DNA of 64,000 nucleotides from an uncultured Spartobacteria bacterium. GTDB taxonomy: Bacteria > Verrucomicrobiota > Verrucomicrobiia > Chthoniobacterales > Chthoniobacteraceae. The position numbers and the translations under genes were made by a program. Under the pieces are notes generated by a model. That model searched no databases. It was not told the DNA's origin and saw nothing but the letters and a program-made list of their open reading frames with translations. Positions 16,180 through 25,294 of this stretch are shown piece by piece (the stretch's first letter is position 1; the number at the start of each line of letters is the position of its first letter). The stretch lies in NCBI GenBank assembly GCA_903882875.1, contig CAIRYQ010000034.1, positions 1 to 64,000 on the forward strand, written 5' to 3'.

Positions 16180-17769
16180 ATGAATACTTCTCCCCGAAAT
16201 ACCCCCACGAACACATCACGCACCCGGAGGGAATTTCTCTCCCAAGTCGGCCAGGGAATGCTGGCCGCAACCGTCGGCTTTGAGGTCGCGAACGGACTCG
16301 GCCTGTCCACCGCATTCGCCGGCGACCCAACCGATGCCCTCGACTTCGGCCCGCTCGAACCGCTCGTGCGGCTGATGCAGGACACGCCGGCGGACAAGCT
16401 GCTGCCCGTGCTGGTGGGAAAACTTAACAGCGGCACGGAACTTCGCATGCTCGTCACCGCGGGTGCGCTGGCGAATGCGCGCACTTTTGGCGGTGAGGAC
16501 TACGTCGGCTTCCACACGCTGATGGCGATCGCGCCGTCGTGGTACATGTCGCAGGAGATGAAGGGCGCGGAGCAGGCGCTGCCTGTCCTGAAGGTGCTGT
16601 ACCGCAATACGAACCAGATGCAGAGCCACGGCGGATGCAAATCCGAGGTGATGCACGCGGTCGCACCCGCGCCGCTGCCCGCGGGCAAGGACGCAGGCGA
16701 CGCACTGCAGGAGGCGATGCGGCGCAAGGATCGCGATGCGGCGGAGAAAATGTTCGCCGGGCTCGTGGCGGGGAACAAGGAGGACGCCTTCAACGCGCTG
16801 CTGCACATGGTGCAGGATCACACCGAGGTGCATCGCGTGGTGCTGCCGTATCGCGCGTGGGATTTGCTCGGCATCATCGGCAAGGATCACGCGCACGCGC
16901 TGCTGCGCAATTCGCTGCGCTACTGCGTGGCGGGGGAATCGTGGAGCGGCAATGCCACCTACAACGAGCCGCGCGAACTTTTGCCAAAGATGCTCGATGA
17001 GTTCAAGCTGCACGACCGCAAGCCTGGCGACCGAAAAATGGACGACGCTTGGGTGGGGCAGTTCAGCGAGACGATCTTCAAATCCACCGGCAAGCAGGCT
17101 GCGGCGGCGGTCGCGGCTGCGCTGGCGGACGGCATCTCGCCTGCGGACATCGGCGAGTGCATCACACTCGCTGCAAACCAACTCGTGCTGCGCGACATGG
17201 GCCGCACGCCGAACATGGAGGTGAATGGCAAGCCGCTCGGCAGCGTCCACGGCGACTCGATCGGCGTTCACGCCAGCGACTCGGCGAACGCGTGGCGCAA
17301 CATGGCCCGTGCCGGCAATGCGAGGAACTGCTGTGCGAGCCTGATCCTCGGCGCTTATCAGGTGGCGTTCGATCGCGTGGAGCGCGGCGGCGATTTCCTG
17401 CACTGGAATCCGCTGCCGGTGGAGAACCATGTCAAGGGCATCGGGACCACCGATGCCGAAGGTCTGCTGCGCGATGCGGAGAATGCGATTCGCGGCAATC
17501 TGCAAGCCCACGCCGCCGCGGCCATCCATCGTTATGGCCAACTGGGGCACGATCCGCAGGCGGCCTTCGACCTCATGCGCCGCTATGCGACCAGCGAGGA
17601 CGGCGCGCTGCACGCGGAGAAATACTACCGCACCTGTTCCGAGGAATTCACGGCCACGCGGCCTGCGTTTCGCTGGAGGCATCTCGTCTCGCTCGCGCGT
17701 GTCACCGCGAGTGAATACGGCAGGCCGGCGGCGGGCATCGCGCAGGCTCGGGAACTGTTGAAGGTGTAG
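16180..17769 (+). CDS. Tat-exported protein of unknown function
   Basis: A 529-residue protein starting at ATG 16180. A twin-arginine signal (SRTRREFLSQ, residues ~13-22) precedes a hydrophobic stretch and a likely cleavage site after TAFA. The mature part is mostly helical, with many His, Glu and Asp residues (MVQDHTEVHR, GKDHAHALLRN, SVHGDSIGVHASDSANAWRN, HAEKYYRTCSEEF). Clustered His/Glu could bind metal, and Tat export itself suggests a protein folded with a cofactor before transport, but no named family is recognised. An ATG at 16141 is also in frame; I prefer 16180 because the Tat motif then sits at the usual distance. A glycosyltransferase gene follows 63 bp downstream. Confidence 0.75.
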   Translation: MNTSPRNTPTNTSRTRREFLSQVGQGMLAATVGFEVANGLGLSTAFAGDPTDALDFGPLEPLVRLMQDTPADKLLPVLVGKLNSGTELRMLVTAGALANARTFGGEDYVGFHTLMAIAPSWYMSQEMKGAEQALPVLKVLYRNTNQMQSHGGCKSEVMHAVAPAPLPAGKDAGDALQEAMRRKDRDAAEKMFAGLVAGNKEDAFNALLHMVQDHTEVHRVVLPYRAWDLLGIIGKDHAHALLRNSLRYCVAGESWSGNATYNEPRELLPKMLDEFKLHDRKPGDRKMDDAWVGQFSETIFKSTGKQAAAAVAAALADGISPADIGECITLAANQLVLRDMGRTPNMEVNGKPLGSVHGDSIGVHASDSANAWRNMARAGNARNCCASLILGAYQVAFDRVERGGDFLHWNPLPVENHVKGIGTTDAEGLLRDAENAIRGNLQAHAAAAIHRYGQLGHDPQAAFDLMRRYATSEDGALHAEKYYRTCSEEFTATRPAFRWRHLVSLARVTASEYGRPAAGIAQARELLKV

Positions 17770-17832
17770 CCACCGCGCATTTTTTTCCGCCGCCGCGCTT
17801 GATGCAAATTTCCTGCGCGGCAGAGTGCCGCG

Positions 17833-19050
17833 ATGGCGGATTTTTTTCAGACCGGCGAGATCGCCACGCTGCACCGGCTCGGGCCGCCGAATGTCGCGCG
17901 GCTGGAGGCGGAGCTTTGCGGGTTTGCAAAGGAGATGCCCATCGCGCTCGTCCTGCCGTGCCATGTGCGCGAGCTGGGCACGCCTGCGCTGGAGCGGATC
18001 ATCGGCGAGCTGAAGGGCGCGGGATTTCTCAGGCAGATCGTCGTCGGAATTGACGGTGCGGACACGGCTGCGAAATGGAACCGCGCGCGGAAAATTTTCG
18101 GCGAACTGCCGCAGGAGACGCTGTTGCTGTGGAATGACGGCCCGCGGATTTCCAGGCTGCTGCGCACGCTCGCACGGCGCGCACCCGCCAACGGTGCGGC
18201 GGGAAAGGGGCGCAACGTGTGGCTCTGCCTCGGCGCGGTTTTTGCCGCGGGCACCGCGCGCATGATCGCGATGCACGACTGCGACATCGCGAACTACTCG
18301 CGCGAGATGCTCGCGCGGCTTTGTTATCCGCTCGTGAATCCCGCGCTCGGCTTCGGTTTTTGCAAGGGCTACTATGCGCGCGTCTCGGACCGGCTGCACG
18401 GGCGTGTCACCCGGCTGCTTGTCGCGCCGCTGCTGCGTGCGATGCGCGACGTCGCCGGATCGCATCCGCTGGCCGGGTATCTCGGCGCATTCCGCTATCC
18501 GCTCGCGGGCGAGGTCGCGCTGCGCACGGAGCACGCGCGCCGCCTGCGCGTGCCGCCCGGCTGGGCGCTGGAGTTGGGCGTGCTTGCCGAGACGTTCCGG
18601 CACTGCGCGCCGCGCGCCGTGTGCCAGGCGGAACTGTGTGAAAACTACGATCACAGGCACCAGGGCCTCTCTCCGAGCGATCCGTCGCGCGGCCTGCACA
18701 AGGTTGCGCGCGAGGTCGCGCTCGCATTCTTCCGCAGCATGGGGGCGGAGGGTGTGAAAATGGGCGCGTCGCATTTTTCCGCGTTGCCTGGGGCGTATTC
18801 GCATCATGCGGGCGAGGCGTTGCGGCTGTATTCTGCGGATGCGCTCATCAACAGCCTCAAGTATCCGAGGCGCGAGGAGGCGCTCGCTGTGCGGACTTTC
18901 GCGCGCGCGATCCGCGAGGCTGCCAGCGCTTTCCGCAAGGCGCCCGATGACGATTCCTCCGTACCGTGCTGGGATCACGTGGAGGAGGAACTGCCCGATT
19001 TTCTGCCGGCGCTGCGGGAGACGATCGCTGCGGACAACGGTGTGCGCTGA
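17833..19050 (+). CDS. GT-A glycosyltransferase, GT81-like (glucosyl-3-phosphoglycerate synthase type)
   Basis: A 405-residue protein with a nucleotide-sugar GT-A fold. IALVLPCHVREL is the first strand-loop, QIVVGIDGAD the second, and the DxD metal motif is MHDCDIAN (D149, D151). The second half matches the layout of GT81 enzymes (GpgS/MpgS): PALGFGFCKGYYARV, GRVTRLLVAPLLRAM, FRYPLAGEVALRTEHARRL and PGWALELGVLAETF, then a His-rich ENYDHRHQGLS. These enzymes transfer glucose or mannose to 3-phosphoglycerate, the first step to compatible solutes such as glucosylglycerate. No dedicated phosphatase gene is adjacent, so the acceptor and product are inferred. It lies between a Tat-exported protein and acetolactate synthase. 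Confidence 0.75.
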   Translation: MADFFQTGEIATLHRLGPPNVARLEAELCGFAKEMPIALVLPCHVRELGTPALERIIGELKGAGFLRQIVVGIDGADTAAKWNRARKIFGELPQETLLLWNDGPRISRLLRTLARRAPANGAAGKGRNVWLCLGAVFAAGTARMIAMHDCDIANYSREMLARLCYPLVNPALGFGFCKGYYARVSDRLHGRVTRLLVAPLLRAMRDVAGSHPLAGYLGAFRYPLAGEVALRTEHARRLRVPPGWALELGVLAETFRHCAPRAVCQAELCENYDHRHQGLSPSDPSRGLHKVAREVALAFFRSMGAEGVKMGASHFSALPGAYSHHAGEALRLYSADALINSLKYPRREEALAVRTFARAIREAASAFRKAPDDDSSVPCWDHVEEELPDFLPALRETIAADNGVR

Positions 19051-19162
19051 ACGGGAATGGAAGAAGGCGCGTCGTAATCCGGGCCTGCGCGCAATGGGAA
19101 TGCTGCTTGCCGGAGAGCGATGTCGCGGCTAAGATTGCCGTTCATTTTTCCAAGGCAAAACC

Positions 19163-21016
19163 ATGAGCACATCCACGAATCCCGCGAACCCCGCGACGCA
19201 AGCCCCCTCAAGCAAGAGCGAACTCGGCCCCACCATGAGCGGGGCGGACATCCTCGTCCAGGCGCTGGAACGCGAGGGCGTGACGAGCATTTTTGCCTAT
19301 CCCGGCGGCGCGAGCATGGCGATGCACCAGGCGCTCACGCGCTCAAAAAAAATCCGCACCATTCTCCCGCGCCATGAGCAGGGCGGCGTCTTCGCGGCGC
19401 AGGGCTATGCGCGCGTGACGGGCAGGGCGGGCGTGGTGATGGCGACTTCCGGGCCGGGTGCGATGAATCTCGTGACGGGAATCGCGGACGCATTTCTCGA
19501 TTCGACGCCGCTCGTGGCGATCACCGGCCAGGTGCCGCAGCACATGATCGGCAAGGGCGCATTCCAGGAGACGGACGTGTTCGGCGTGACCGCGCCGATC
19601 GTGAAGCACAACTATCTCGTGACGGACATCCACGATCTGCCGCGCATCGTGAAGGAAGCCTTCCACATCGCGCAGACAGGTCGCCCTGGGCCGGTGCTGA
19701 TTGACATCCCGAAAAACATCCAGATGGGTACCGCGCAGCCGGTGTGGCCGACGGAGGTGAAGCTTCGCGGCTACAATCCCGACATCCGCGTGGGCGACGC
19801 GGAGCTGAACGAACTCATCGGCCTCATCCGCGGCGCGAAAAAACCGATGCTCTATGTCGGCGGCGGCGTGATCAGCGGCGAGGCGCACGCGGAACTGCTG
19901 GAGTTCGCCGAGCGCGCGCAAATTCCCGTGGCCTCCACGCTCATGGGCGTGGGCTGCTTCCCTGAGACGCATCCGCTTTCGCTGAAATGGTTCGGCATGC
20001 ATGGCACCGTCGCCGGCAACAACGCGGTGAACGAGGCCGACCTGCTGCTCGCATTTGGCGTGCGTTTCGACGACCGCATCACGGGCAAGCTGGAGGCGTT
20101 CTGCGCGCACGGCACGATCGTCCATCTCGAAATAGACAACTCCGAGATCAACAAGAACAAGGTCGTGAAGCTGCCGATGCTCGGCGACGTGAAGGACGCG
20201 CTCACCCGCGCGAATGCGCTGCTCGCGAAGGCCGGCTATGAGCGTGTGACGAATGGCGCTTTCTCGCTCTATGCCCCCTGGCGCGCGCAAATCGCTCAGT
20301 GGAAAAAGGACTTCCCGTTTTACTACGAGGACACGGAGGACGCCATCCAGCCGCAGTACGTGATTGAGCAGCTTTACAAGATGACGAAGGGCGAGGCGAT
20401 CATCACGACCGGCGTGGGCCAGCACCAGATGTGGGCCGCGCAGTTCTATCATTTCGACAAGCCGCGCACGCTGATCAGCAGCCTCGGCCTCGGCTCGATG
20501 GGCTACGGCTACCCGAGCGCCATCGGTGCAAAGGTCGCGGCTCCCGACAAGGAGGTCATTGACATTGATGGCGACGGCTCCTTCGTGATGAACATCCAGG
20601 AACTCGCCTGTGCGCGCGTCGAGGGCATCGCGGCAAAGGCGCTCGTGCTAAATAACCTGCACTTGGGAATGGTCGTGCAGTGGGAGGATCGCTTCTTCAA
20701 ATCGAACCGCGGGCACACCTTCCTCGGCACGTTCCTCGACGAGAAGCGGGAGCAGCCGAACATGAACAAGATTTACCCCGACTTCCAAAAAATCTGCGAG
20801 GGCTTCGACATCCCGAGCAAGCGCGTGTCGCACAAGAAGGATCTCGCCGCCGCGATGGAGTGGTTCCTCGCGCAGAAGACCGCGTGCCTGCTCGAAGTGA
20901 TGGTGCCGTACTCCGAGCATGTGCTGCCGATGATTCCTGCCGGCGCGACCTACAAGGACATCATCTACAAGGATCCCGAGCAGCGTCAGACGCTGACGCC
21001 GGGTTCGGGTCTGTAG
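19163..21016 (+). CDS. ilvB: acetolactate synthase, large (catalytic) subunit
   Basis: ThDP-dependent enzyme joining two pyruvates, or pyruvate and 2-oxobutyrate, in branched-chain amino-acid synthesis. A 617-residue product starts at ATG 19163, with AAGG eight bases upstream. The catalytic Glu is E72 in LPRHEQGGV. SGPGAMNLVTGIADA and GAFQETDVFG belong to the Pyr domain; IDIDGDGSFVMNIQELA holds the Mg/ThDP motif GDGS...N; GMVVQWEDRFF is near the substrate site. The first ~24 residues are a Ser/Thr/Pro tail not needed for the fold. No regulatory subunit (ilvN/ilvH) or ilvC follows; the next gene is convergent. This genome therefore separates the operon genes or uses an unpaired subunit. Confidence 0.95.
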   Translation: MSTSTNPANPATQAPSSKSELGPTMSGADILVQALEREGVTSIFAYPGGASMAMHQALTRSKKIRTILPRHEQGGVFAAQGYARVTGRAGVVMATSGPGAMNLVTGIADAFLDSTPLVAITGQVPQHMIGKGAFQETDVFGVTAPIVKHNYLVTDIHDLPRIVKEAFHIAQTGRPGPVLIDIPKNIQMGTAQPVWPTEVKLRGYNPDIRVGDAELNELIGLIRGAKKPMLYVGGGVISGEAHAELLEFAERAQIPVASTLMGVGCFPETHPLSLKWFGMHGTVAGNNAVNEADLLLAFGVRFDDRITGKLEAFCAHGTIVHLEIDNSEINKNKVVKLPMLGDVKDALTRANALLAKAGYERVTNGAFSLYAPWRAQIAQWKKDFPFYYEDTEDAIQPQYVIEQLYKMTKGEAIITTGVGQHQMWAAQFYHFDKPRTLISSLGLGSMGYGYPSAIGAKVAAPDKEVIDIDGDGSFVMNIQELACARVEGIAAKALVLNNLHLGMVVQWEDRFFKSNRGHTFLGTFLDEKREQPNMNKIYPDFQKICEGFDIPSKRVSHKKDLAAAMEWFLAQKTACLLEVMVPYSEHVLPMIPAGATYKDIIYKDPEQRQTLTPGSGL

Positions 21017-21046
21017 CCGGATTTTCCGCCAGGAAAAGCAACGGGC

Positions 21047-21727
21047 TCACTCGCCGAGCGGCGTGCTGATGTGGGCATTCGCCGGAGGCGTGAAGTCGAA
21101 TTTCGCCTCCACGGATTTCTGCATCCGGACGTTTCGATACGTCGTGACGATGCGATCACCTTTCGGCAGCGCGGCATCGGTCCTCTCGACGACACCGTCG
21201 GCATTCATCCACACAGTGAGGCTCGAGAGCAGGCGGCGGACACCGGCGGATTTCGGCGTGAGGACAATGCGGAAGCCGCCGCCTTCGCGCGAGGGAGCGA
21301 TGCGGAAAAACTTCTCCACGTCCTGAAAGTTCAGTCCGGCGGTGAGCGCGGCGATGCTGTCGTCAAAAAACTGCTTTTTGCCGAGCGTGTAGTGCTCGGC
21401 CTCGCTGAAGTTTGGATAGTAGATCCACAGATCCGTGCCGTTGGAGATCGTGAGGCTGGGCGATGAACCCTTCAGCTCGCGGCGGAATTTTCCGGGCGCG
21501 TGAAATGCGATGGTGCCGCTGCCGTGGATGGGTTTGTTCAGCAGGTGCGTCGTGCGCTCCTCGGCGAATTCGGCGGTGAGCGCGGGGAATTGCACGCGCT
21601 GTTCGCGGAGCTTTGTGAGCAGCGTCTTCTCATCGTCCGCGGAGAGCTGCTGTGCGCGGGCGGTGCACGGGAGGAGGATTAGCGCGAACGCCAGGGCTGC
21701 GCTACGGATTTTGAAAAAGCGGGACAT
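21047..21727 (-). CDS. LolA-like outer-membrane lipoprotein carrier
   Basis: A 226-residue periplasmic protein starting at ATG 21727 (MSRFFKIRS). A signal peptide with hydrophobic core AALAFALILLP is cleaved near ARA-QQL. The mature part has the LolA/LolB half-barrel pattern: LTAEFAEERTTHLLNKPIHGSGTIAF, PGKFRREL, LWIYYPNFSEAEHY, FRIVLTPKSAG and a final strand GDRIVTTYRNVRM. The start lies 26 bp inside the 3' end of the acyltransferase gene. It is the last gene of a five-gene minus-strand unit with an acyltransferase, an MMPL exporter, a lipoprotein and a flavin halogenase-like protein. LolA paralogues in such units are thought to carry a specific lipid across the periplasm rather than lipoproteins in general. 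Confidence 0.85.
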   Translation of the reverse strand: MSRFFKIRSAALAFALILLPCTARAQQLSADDEKTLLTKLREQRVQFPALTAEFAEERTTHLLNKPIHGSGTIAFHAPGKFRRELKGSSPSLTISNGTDLWIYYPNFSEAEHYTLGKKQFFDDSIAALTAGLNFQDVEKFFRIAPSREGGGFRIVLTPKSAGVRRLLSSLTVWMNADGVVERTDAALPKGDRIVTTYRNVRMQKSVEAKFDFTPPANAHISTPLGE

Positions 21728-22580
21728 AGTTGAACCATTGGTCGGGATGCTCCCGGGTGAGAACTTCAAAAACATCCGTGATGCGCTGCGTGTTCTGTTG
21801 CATCGTGTCGCGCAGCGGGCCCCGGATCATCTCGACTGGCGGGCAGGTGATGGCGCGGTAGCGGTGATTCGGCAGCCGCAGGACGAATGCGGGAATGACC
21901 GCCGCGCCGGTGTGGTGCGCGAGCATCGCGGGGCCGGTGCTGAACTGCGTCTCGCGATCGAACTGCCGCACGGTGACGCCGGTGCCGTGGTAGGGACGAT
22001 CCACGAGCATCGCGAGGCAGCCGTTGCCGCGCAGCGTGCGCAGCATTTCCACAAAGGCGAAGTCGTGTCCTGGCCCGACTGCGACGGTACCGATGCCAAG
22101 ATGCCGGCGGCACGCACCGCGCCAGCGCATGAGTTCGTCGGACGGTTCGGGCAGCGTGACGACCGTCATGCACAGTCCGCGCAGCGCGAGGAGGAGGCCG
22201 CCGAGTTCCCAATGGCCGAGGTGCGCGGTGACGAGGATGATGCCGCGGCCCGCGGCCTGCGCTTTGACGATGTGGTCCCAGCCTTCGGTGGAATCGAGGA
22301 GTTCATTTGCGCGGCTCGCGTGATCGCCGGCGCAGAGGAAATAATCGGCAAGCATCCGCGCAAAATTGCGGAAGTTTCCGCGCACGAGTGCATCGAGTTT
22401 TGCGCCGGAAAACCCGGTGGCGACGGCGAGGTTGTTGCGGACGATTTTTTTCAGATCGTGTGAACAGCGCAGTCCCCACCATGCGAGTGCGTCGGCGATT
22501 TTGCGTGTGACGGGGCGGGGGAGCAGTTGCGCGAGCGCGAACGCGGACTTGAAGGCCCCGATACGGTAGAGCGAGCGCAT
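21702..22580 (-). CDS. LpxL/HtrB-like lysophospholipid acyltransferase
   Basis: A 292-residue membrane-associated acyltransferase of the lipid A late-acyltransferase family (LPLAT superfamily). The catalytic HxxxxE motif is HLGHWELGG within IILVTAHLGHWELGGLLLAL. The second block is CLAMLVDRPYHGTGVTVRQFD, and PAMLAHHTGAAVIPAFVLR follows as in LpxL. The N-terminus has a weakly hydrophobic helix (FALAQLLPRPVTRKIADALAWWG). The start ATG 22580 lies 6 bp after the MMPL stop. Family members transfer an acyl chain from acyl-ACP to a sugar lipid. In its operon context it may acylate a dedicated outer-membrane lipid, such as the headgroup of an aryl polyene, rather than lipid A. Confidence 0.88.
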   Translation of the reverse strand: MRSLYRIGAFKSAFALAQLLPRPVTRKIADALAWWGLRCSHDLKKIVRNNLAVATGFSGAKLDALVRGNFRNFARMLADYFLCAGDHASRANELLDSTEGWDHIVKAQAAGRGIILVTAHLGHWELGGLLLALRGLCMTVVTLPEPSDELMRWRGACRRHLGIGTVAVGPGHDFAFVEMLRTLRGNGCLAMLVDRPYHGTGVTVRQFDRETQFSTGPAMLAHHTGAAVIPAFVLRLPNHRYRAITCPPVEMIRGPLRDTMQQNTQRITDVFEVLTREHPDQWFNYVPLFQNP

Positions 22581-22586
22581 GGTGTC

Positions 22587-25241
22587 CTATGTCGCGCCGT
22601 GCGGCACCGTGCGGCGTGACAAGAGTGCGCACGCGGGGAGGATGAAGATGAATGTCGCGAGCACGCACCACGCGATGCCGATGCTGCACACGATGCCGAG
22701 TCCGCGGAGTGCGGGATTTTGCGCGAGCGCCAGCGATCCAAAGCCGACGACGCAGGTGTGGCCGCTGAGGAGCACGGGTTTCATCACGGTGCGCAGTTCG
22801 CGCAGCGGCTCCGCGGCGCGCATCGCGACGGCGATGTAGATGCCGTAGTCCACGCCGACCCCGAGCACGAGCGGAAAGGCGAGGACGTTGAAAAGGTTTA
22901 GCGCGATGCCGGTGAACTTCAGCGTCGCGACGAGCGCGCCGACGGCGAGCGCGAGGCCGAGCATGAGGATGATGATGGGCTTCAGCGAGCGCAGGAGGAA
23001 GGTGAGGATGATGATGTTGAGGCCGACCATCAGCGCGGTGAGCTGCACCATTTTCCACTGCGACCACGGGCCGAGTTCCGCGAGCGTGTAGCCCCAGCCG
23101 GAGAGGCCGACCTTGATGCCCGGTAAGTCGAGCGCACTGCGCAGTGCAGCGGCTTGCGTCTCGGTCTCGATGTTCGCGGCGGGCTTGATGCGCGCGATGC
23201 CGATGGGATTTTCGCGGCTGAGGAAACCATCAATCAGAAACCACCACGCGCTCGTCTCGGGCAGGTTGCGCTTCCATTCGGTGACGTTCATGCGTCCCTG
23301 TGCGGCGTCGGCGAGTGCGGCGAGCAGGCCGCGTGCGGCGGAGAATTGTTCCGGGGAAAAATCGCTCGCAGCGAGCGTGCTGTCGAAGGCAGCGGTGGCC
23401 TTGGTGAAATCCACGGCGGCGAGTTTCGTCGCGTTGGCCTTCATCCGCGCCGGTGAAGTCGCGAGTCCGGCGGGTGTGGCGATGGATTTGAGGAGCGGTT
23501 CGTGTGCGCCGCCGTCGGGCGTGAGTTTTGTCCACGCTGTCTGCGCCTTCTGCCATGCGGCGGAGAGCGACTCTGCATCAGGCGCGCGGATCACGGCCAT
23601 GACGGATTCGATGCCGTCGGGATTCACGTGCGCCATGATGGTGCGGAGCGCGTGTCCGGCGATGCTGTTGCGCGGTTCGAGGGACTTGGGATTCAGGTCG
23701 AAGATGATGCGGCCGACGGGTGCGAGTGCGAAGATTGCGAGTGCGATTAGCCCGGCGGCGGACGGGCCGAGCAATTTCCACGGGCGCGAAAGCGCGAGCG
23801 CCGGCAGCAGCGGGATCCATTTGCAAAGGTAGTGCGCGATTGCCATCGCGAAGAACGTGATGATCGCGGACCAGCCAATGTTCCGCCAAGTCCCGGCGTC
23901 CCACGTGCGGATGGTGGTTGCAATGAACCACACGCTCACCACTGCGGCGCAGGCAAGCACGACGAGGACGATTTTCCAGAGCCAGCGCGGGAGCGTGATG
24001 CCGAGGAAGAGCCAGAAGAAGGTCATCATCACCGCCGCGGCGAGCAGGATGCCGCAGGCGATGAGCACGCCGAGCTGCTCGTAGCCGAGCGAGCCGCTGC
24101 CGAGCAGGCAGAAAAATGCGGCAGCAGTCGTGAACGAGCCGAACCAGATCCCGCGCCCGTGCATGCGCAGCGCGGTGGCGATGGCCTGCTCGCGCGTGCG
24201 GCCCTCGCTGGTTTCATTGAGGAAGCGCGCGTAGAGGATCATCGCGAAGTCCACGCCAAGCCCGACGAGGATCGAGCAGAGGCCGATGGTGATCATGTTC
24301 AGCTCGCCGTAGAGCGCCGCGCCGCACGCGACGGCGAGCACGCAGCAGAGCAGCAGCGAGTCCATGATCGCGCGCAGCGGTTTCCATTTCCGGAAGCCCG
24401 CGTAGAAGGTGAGCGCGACGAGCACAAGGCTGCTGGCGAGCGTGCTGTTGATGTCGCTTTTCATCTTCGACGCCATCTCGGCGACATAGGCGGTGCGGCC
24501 CGTGCAGAGGATTTCCGGCGCGGGGCCGTCGCGCCATTCGGCGCGCACGCGCACTTTGAAGTCCTCGAACTTGCGCATGATTTCGCGGCACGCGTGCTCG
24601 TTGATGTCGGGCTGGTTGCAGTGCGCCATGACCAACCGGAAGCGCGGGTCGCTCGCGGCGGAGAGGTTCGCGCTGCGCAGTCCCTTCAGTGCGGGGAAGA
24701 CGATGCCGAGCGGATCGTATTCGAGTTCCGCCTGAGAAAGGCCGACGCCGGATTCGAGCTTCGCGCGGAGCTTGCCGAGGCGCGCGGTGATCGCGTCGGG
24801 CTGCAATGTCGCGAGGAGTTTTGCGAAGTCCTCGTCGGACTGGTTCAGCATGAGCGGCAGCGCGACGGCGCGCAGCTCGGCGAGGCCGCCGGGGGCTTCG
24901 AGCGGCGACTGATCCATCACGCGCACTACCCACGGCTCCTTGCGCAGCGCGGAGGCGAAGTGCTCGGTGAAGCCGTCCATGTCCACCTCGTCCGATGGCG
25001 CGAGGAGGCCGATGACGAGGTCGCGCGCAGAACTGAATTCACGGTCCGCGAGCTTGTATATCTGCACGCTTTCGAAATGCCCCGGCAGCATGTCGAGCAC
25101 ATCACTGCTCAGCCGCGTGCGCGTGAAGATCAGCACGGCGGCGGCGGCGAGCAGCACGCAGAGGATTCCCCACAGCACTCGCGGACGGTGCACGACGAAG
25201 TGCGCGATGCGATCGGAAATGGTCAGCCGGGTTTTTTCCAA
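22587..25241 (-). CDS. MMPL/RND-superfamily lipid exporter
   Basis: An 884-residue inner-membrane transporter. Topology fits the RND pattern: helix 1 (VLWGILCVLLAAAAVLIF), a ~200-residue periplasmic loop, five helices including the MMPL signature region (LNMITIGLCSILVGLGVDFAMILYAR), a second periplasmic loop, then five helices with the repeated signature (NLFNVLAFPLVLGVGVDYGIYIAVAMR). The conserved Asp residues in GVDFA and GVDYG are those expected for proton relay. Closest recognisable types are the predicted exporters of aryl-polyene clusters and HpnN, the hopanoid transporter; both carry lipids to the outer membrane. The neighbours (LolA-like, acyltransferase, lipoprotein, flavin oxidoreductase) favour the first. 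No hopanoid synthesis gene is in the window. Confidence 0.88.
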   Translation of the reverse strand: MEKTRLTISDRIAHFVVHRPRVLWGILCVLLAAAAVLIFTRTRLSSDVLDMLPGHFESVQIYKLADREFSSARDLVIGLLAPSDEVDMDGFTEHFASALRKEPWVVRVMDQSPLEAPGGLAELRAVALPLMLNQSDEDFAKLLATLQPDAITARLGKLRAKLESGVGLSQAELEYDPLGIVFPALKGLRSANLSAASDPRFRLVMAHCNQPDINEHACREIMRKFEDFKVRVRAEWRDGPAPEILCTGRTAYVAEMASKMKSDINSTLASSLVLVALTFYAGFRKWKPLRAIMDSLLLCCVLAVACGAALYGELNMITIGLCSILVGLGVDFAMILYARFLNETSEGRTREQAIATALRMHGRGIWFGSFTTAAAFFCLLGSGSLGYEQLGVLIACGILLAAAVMMTFFWLFLGITLPRWLWKIVLVVLACAAVVSVWFIATTIRTWDAGTWRNIGWSAIITFFAMAIAHYLCKWIPLLPALALSRPWKLLGPSAAGLIALAIFALAPVGRIIFDLNPKSLEPRNSIAGHALRTIMAHVNPDGIESVMAVIRAPDAESLSAAWQKAQTAWTKLTPDGGAHEPLLKSIATPAGLATSPARMKANATKLAAVDFTKATAAFDSTLAASDFSPEQFSAARGLLAALADAAQGRMNVTEWKRNLPETSAWWFLIDGFLSRENPIGIARIKPAANIETETQAAALRSALDLPGIKVGLSGWGYTLAELGPWSQWKMVQLTALMVGLNIIILTFLLRSLKPIIILMLGLALAVGALVATLKFTGIALNLFNVLAFPLVLGVGVDYGIYIAVAMRAAEPLRELRTVMKPVLLSGHTCVVGFGSLALAQNPALRGLGIVCSIGIAWCVLATFIFILPACALLSRRTVPHGAT

Positions 25242-25294
25242 TGGGTGCGTGCGGATGCCCGGTGCATCGCGGGCTTTCGCCCGCGCCTACGATG

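Noticed and set aside
16216-18978. A 920-codon minus-strand frame opposite the Tat protein and GT81-like genes
   Set aside because: It is antisense to genes with a clear Tat signal and GT motifs, and its product is an Arg/His-rich shadow without any domain.
22587-25241. The MMPL exporter as a hopanoid transporter (HpnN)
   Set aside because: The fold fits, but no squalene-hopene or other hopanoid gene is near, and the LolA-like, acyltransferase, lipoprotein and flavin oxidoreductase neighbours suit a different lipid better.
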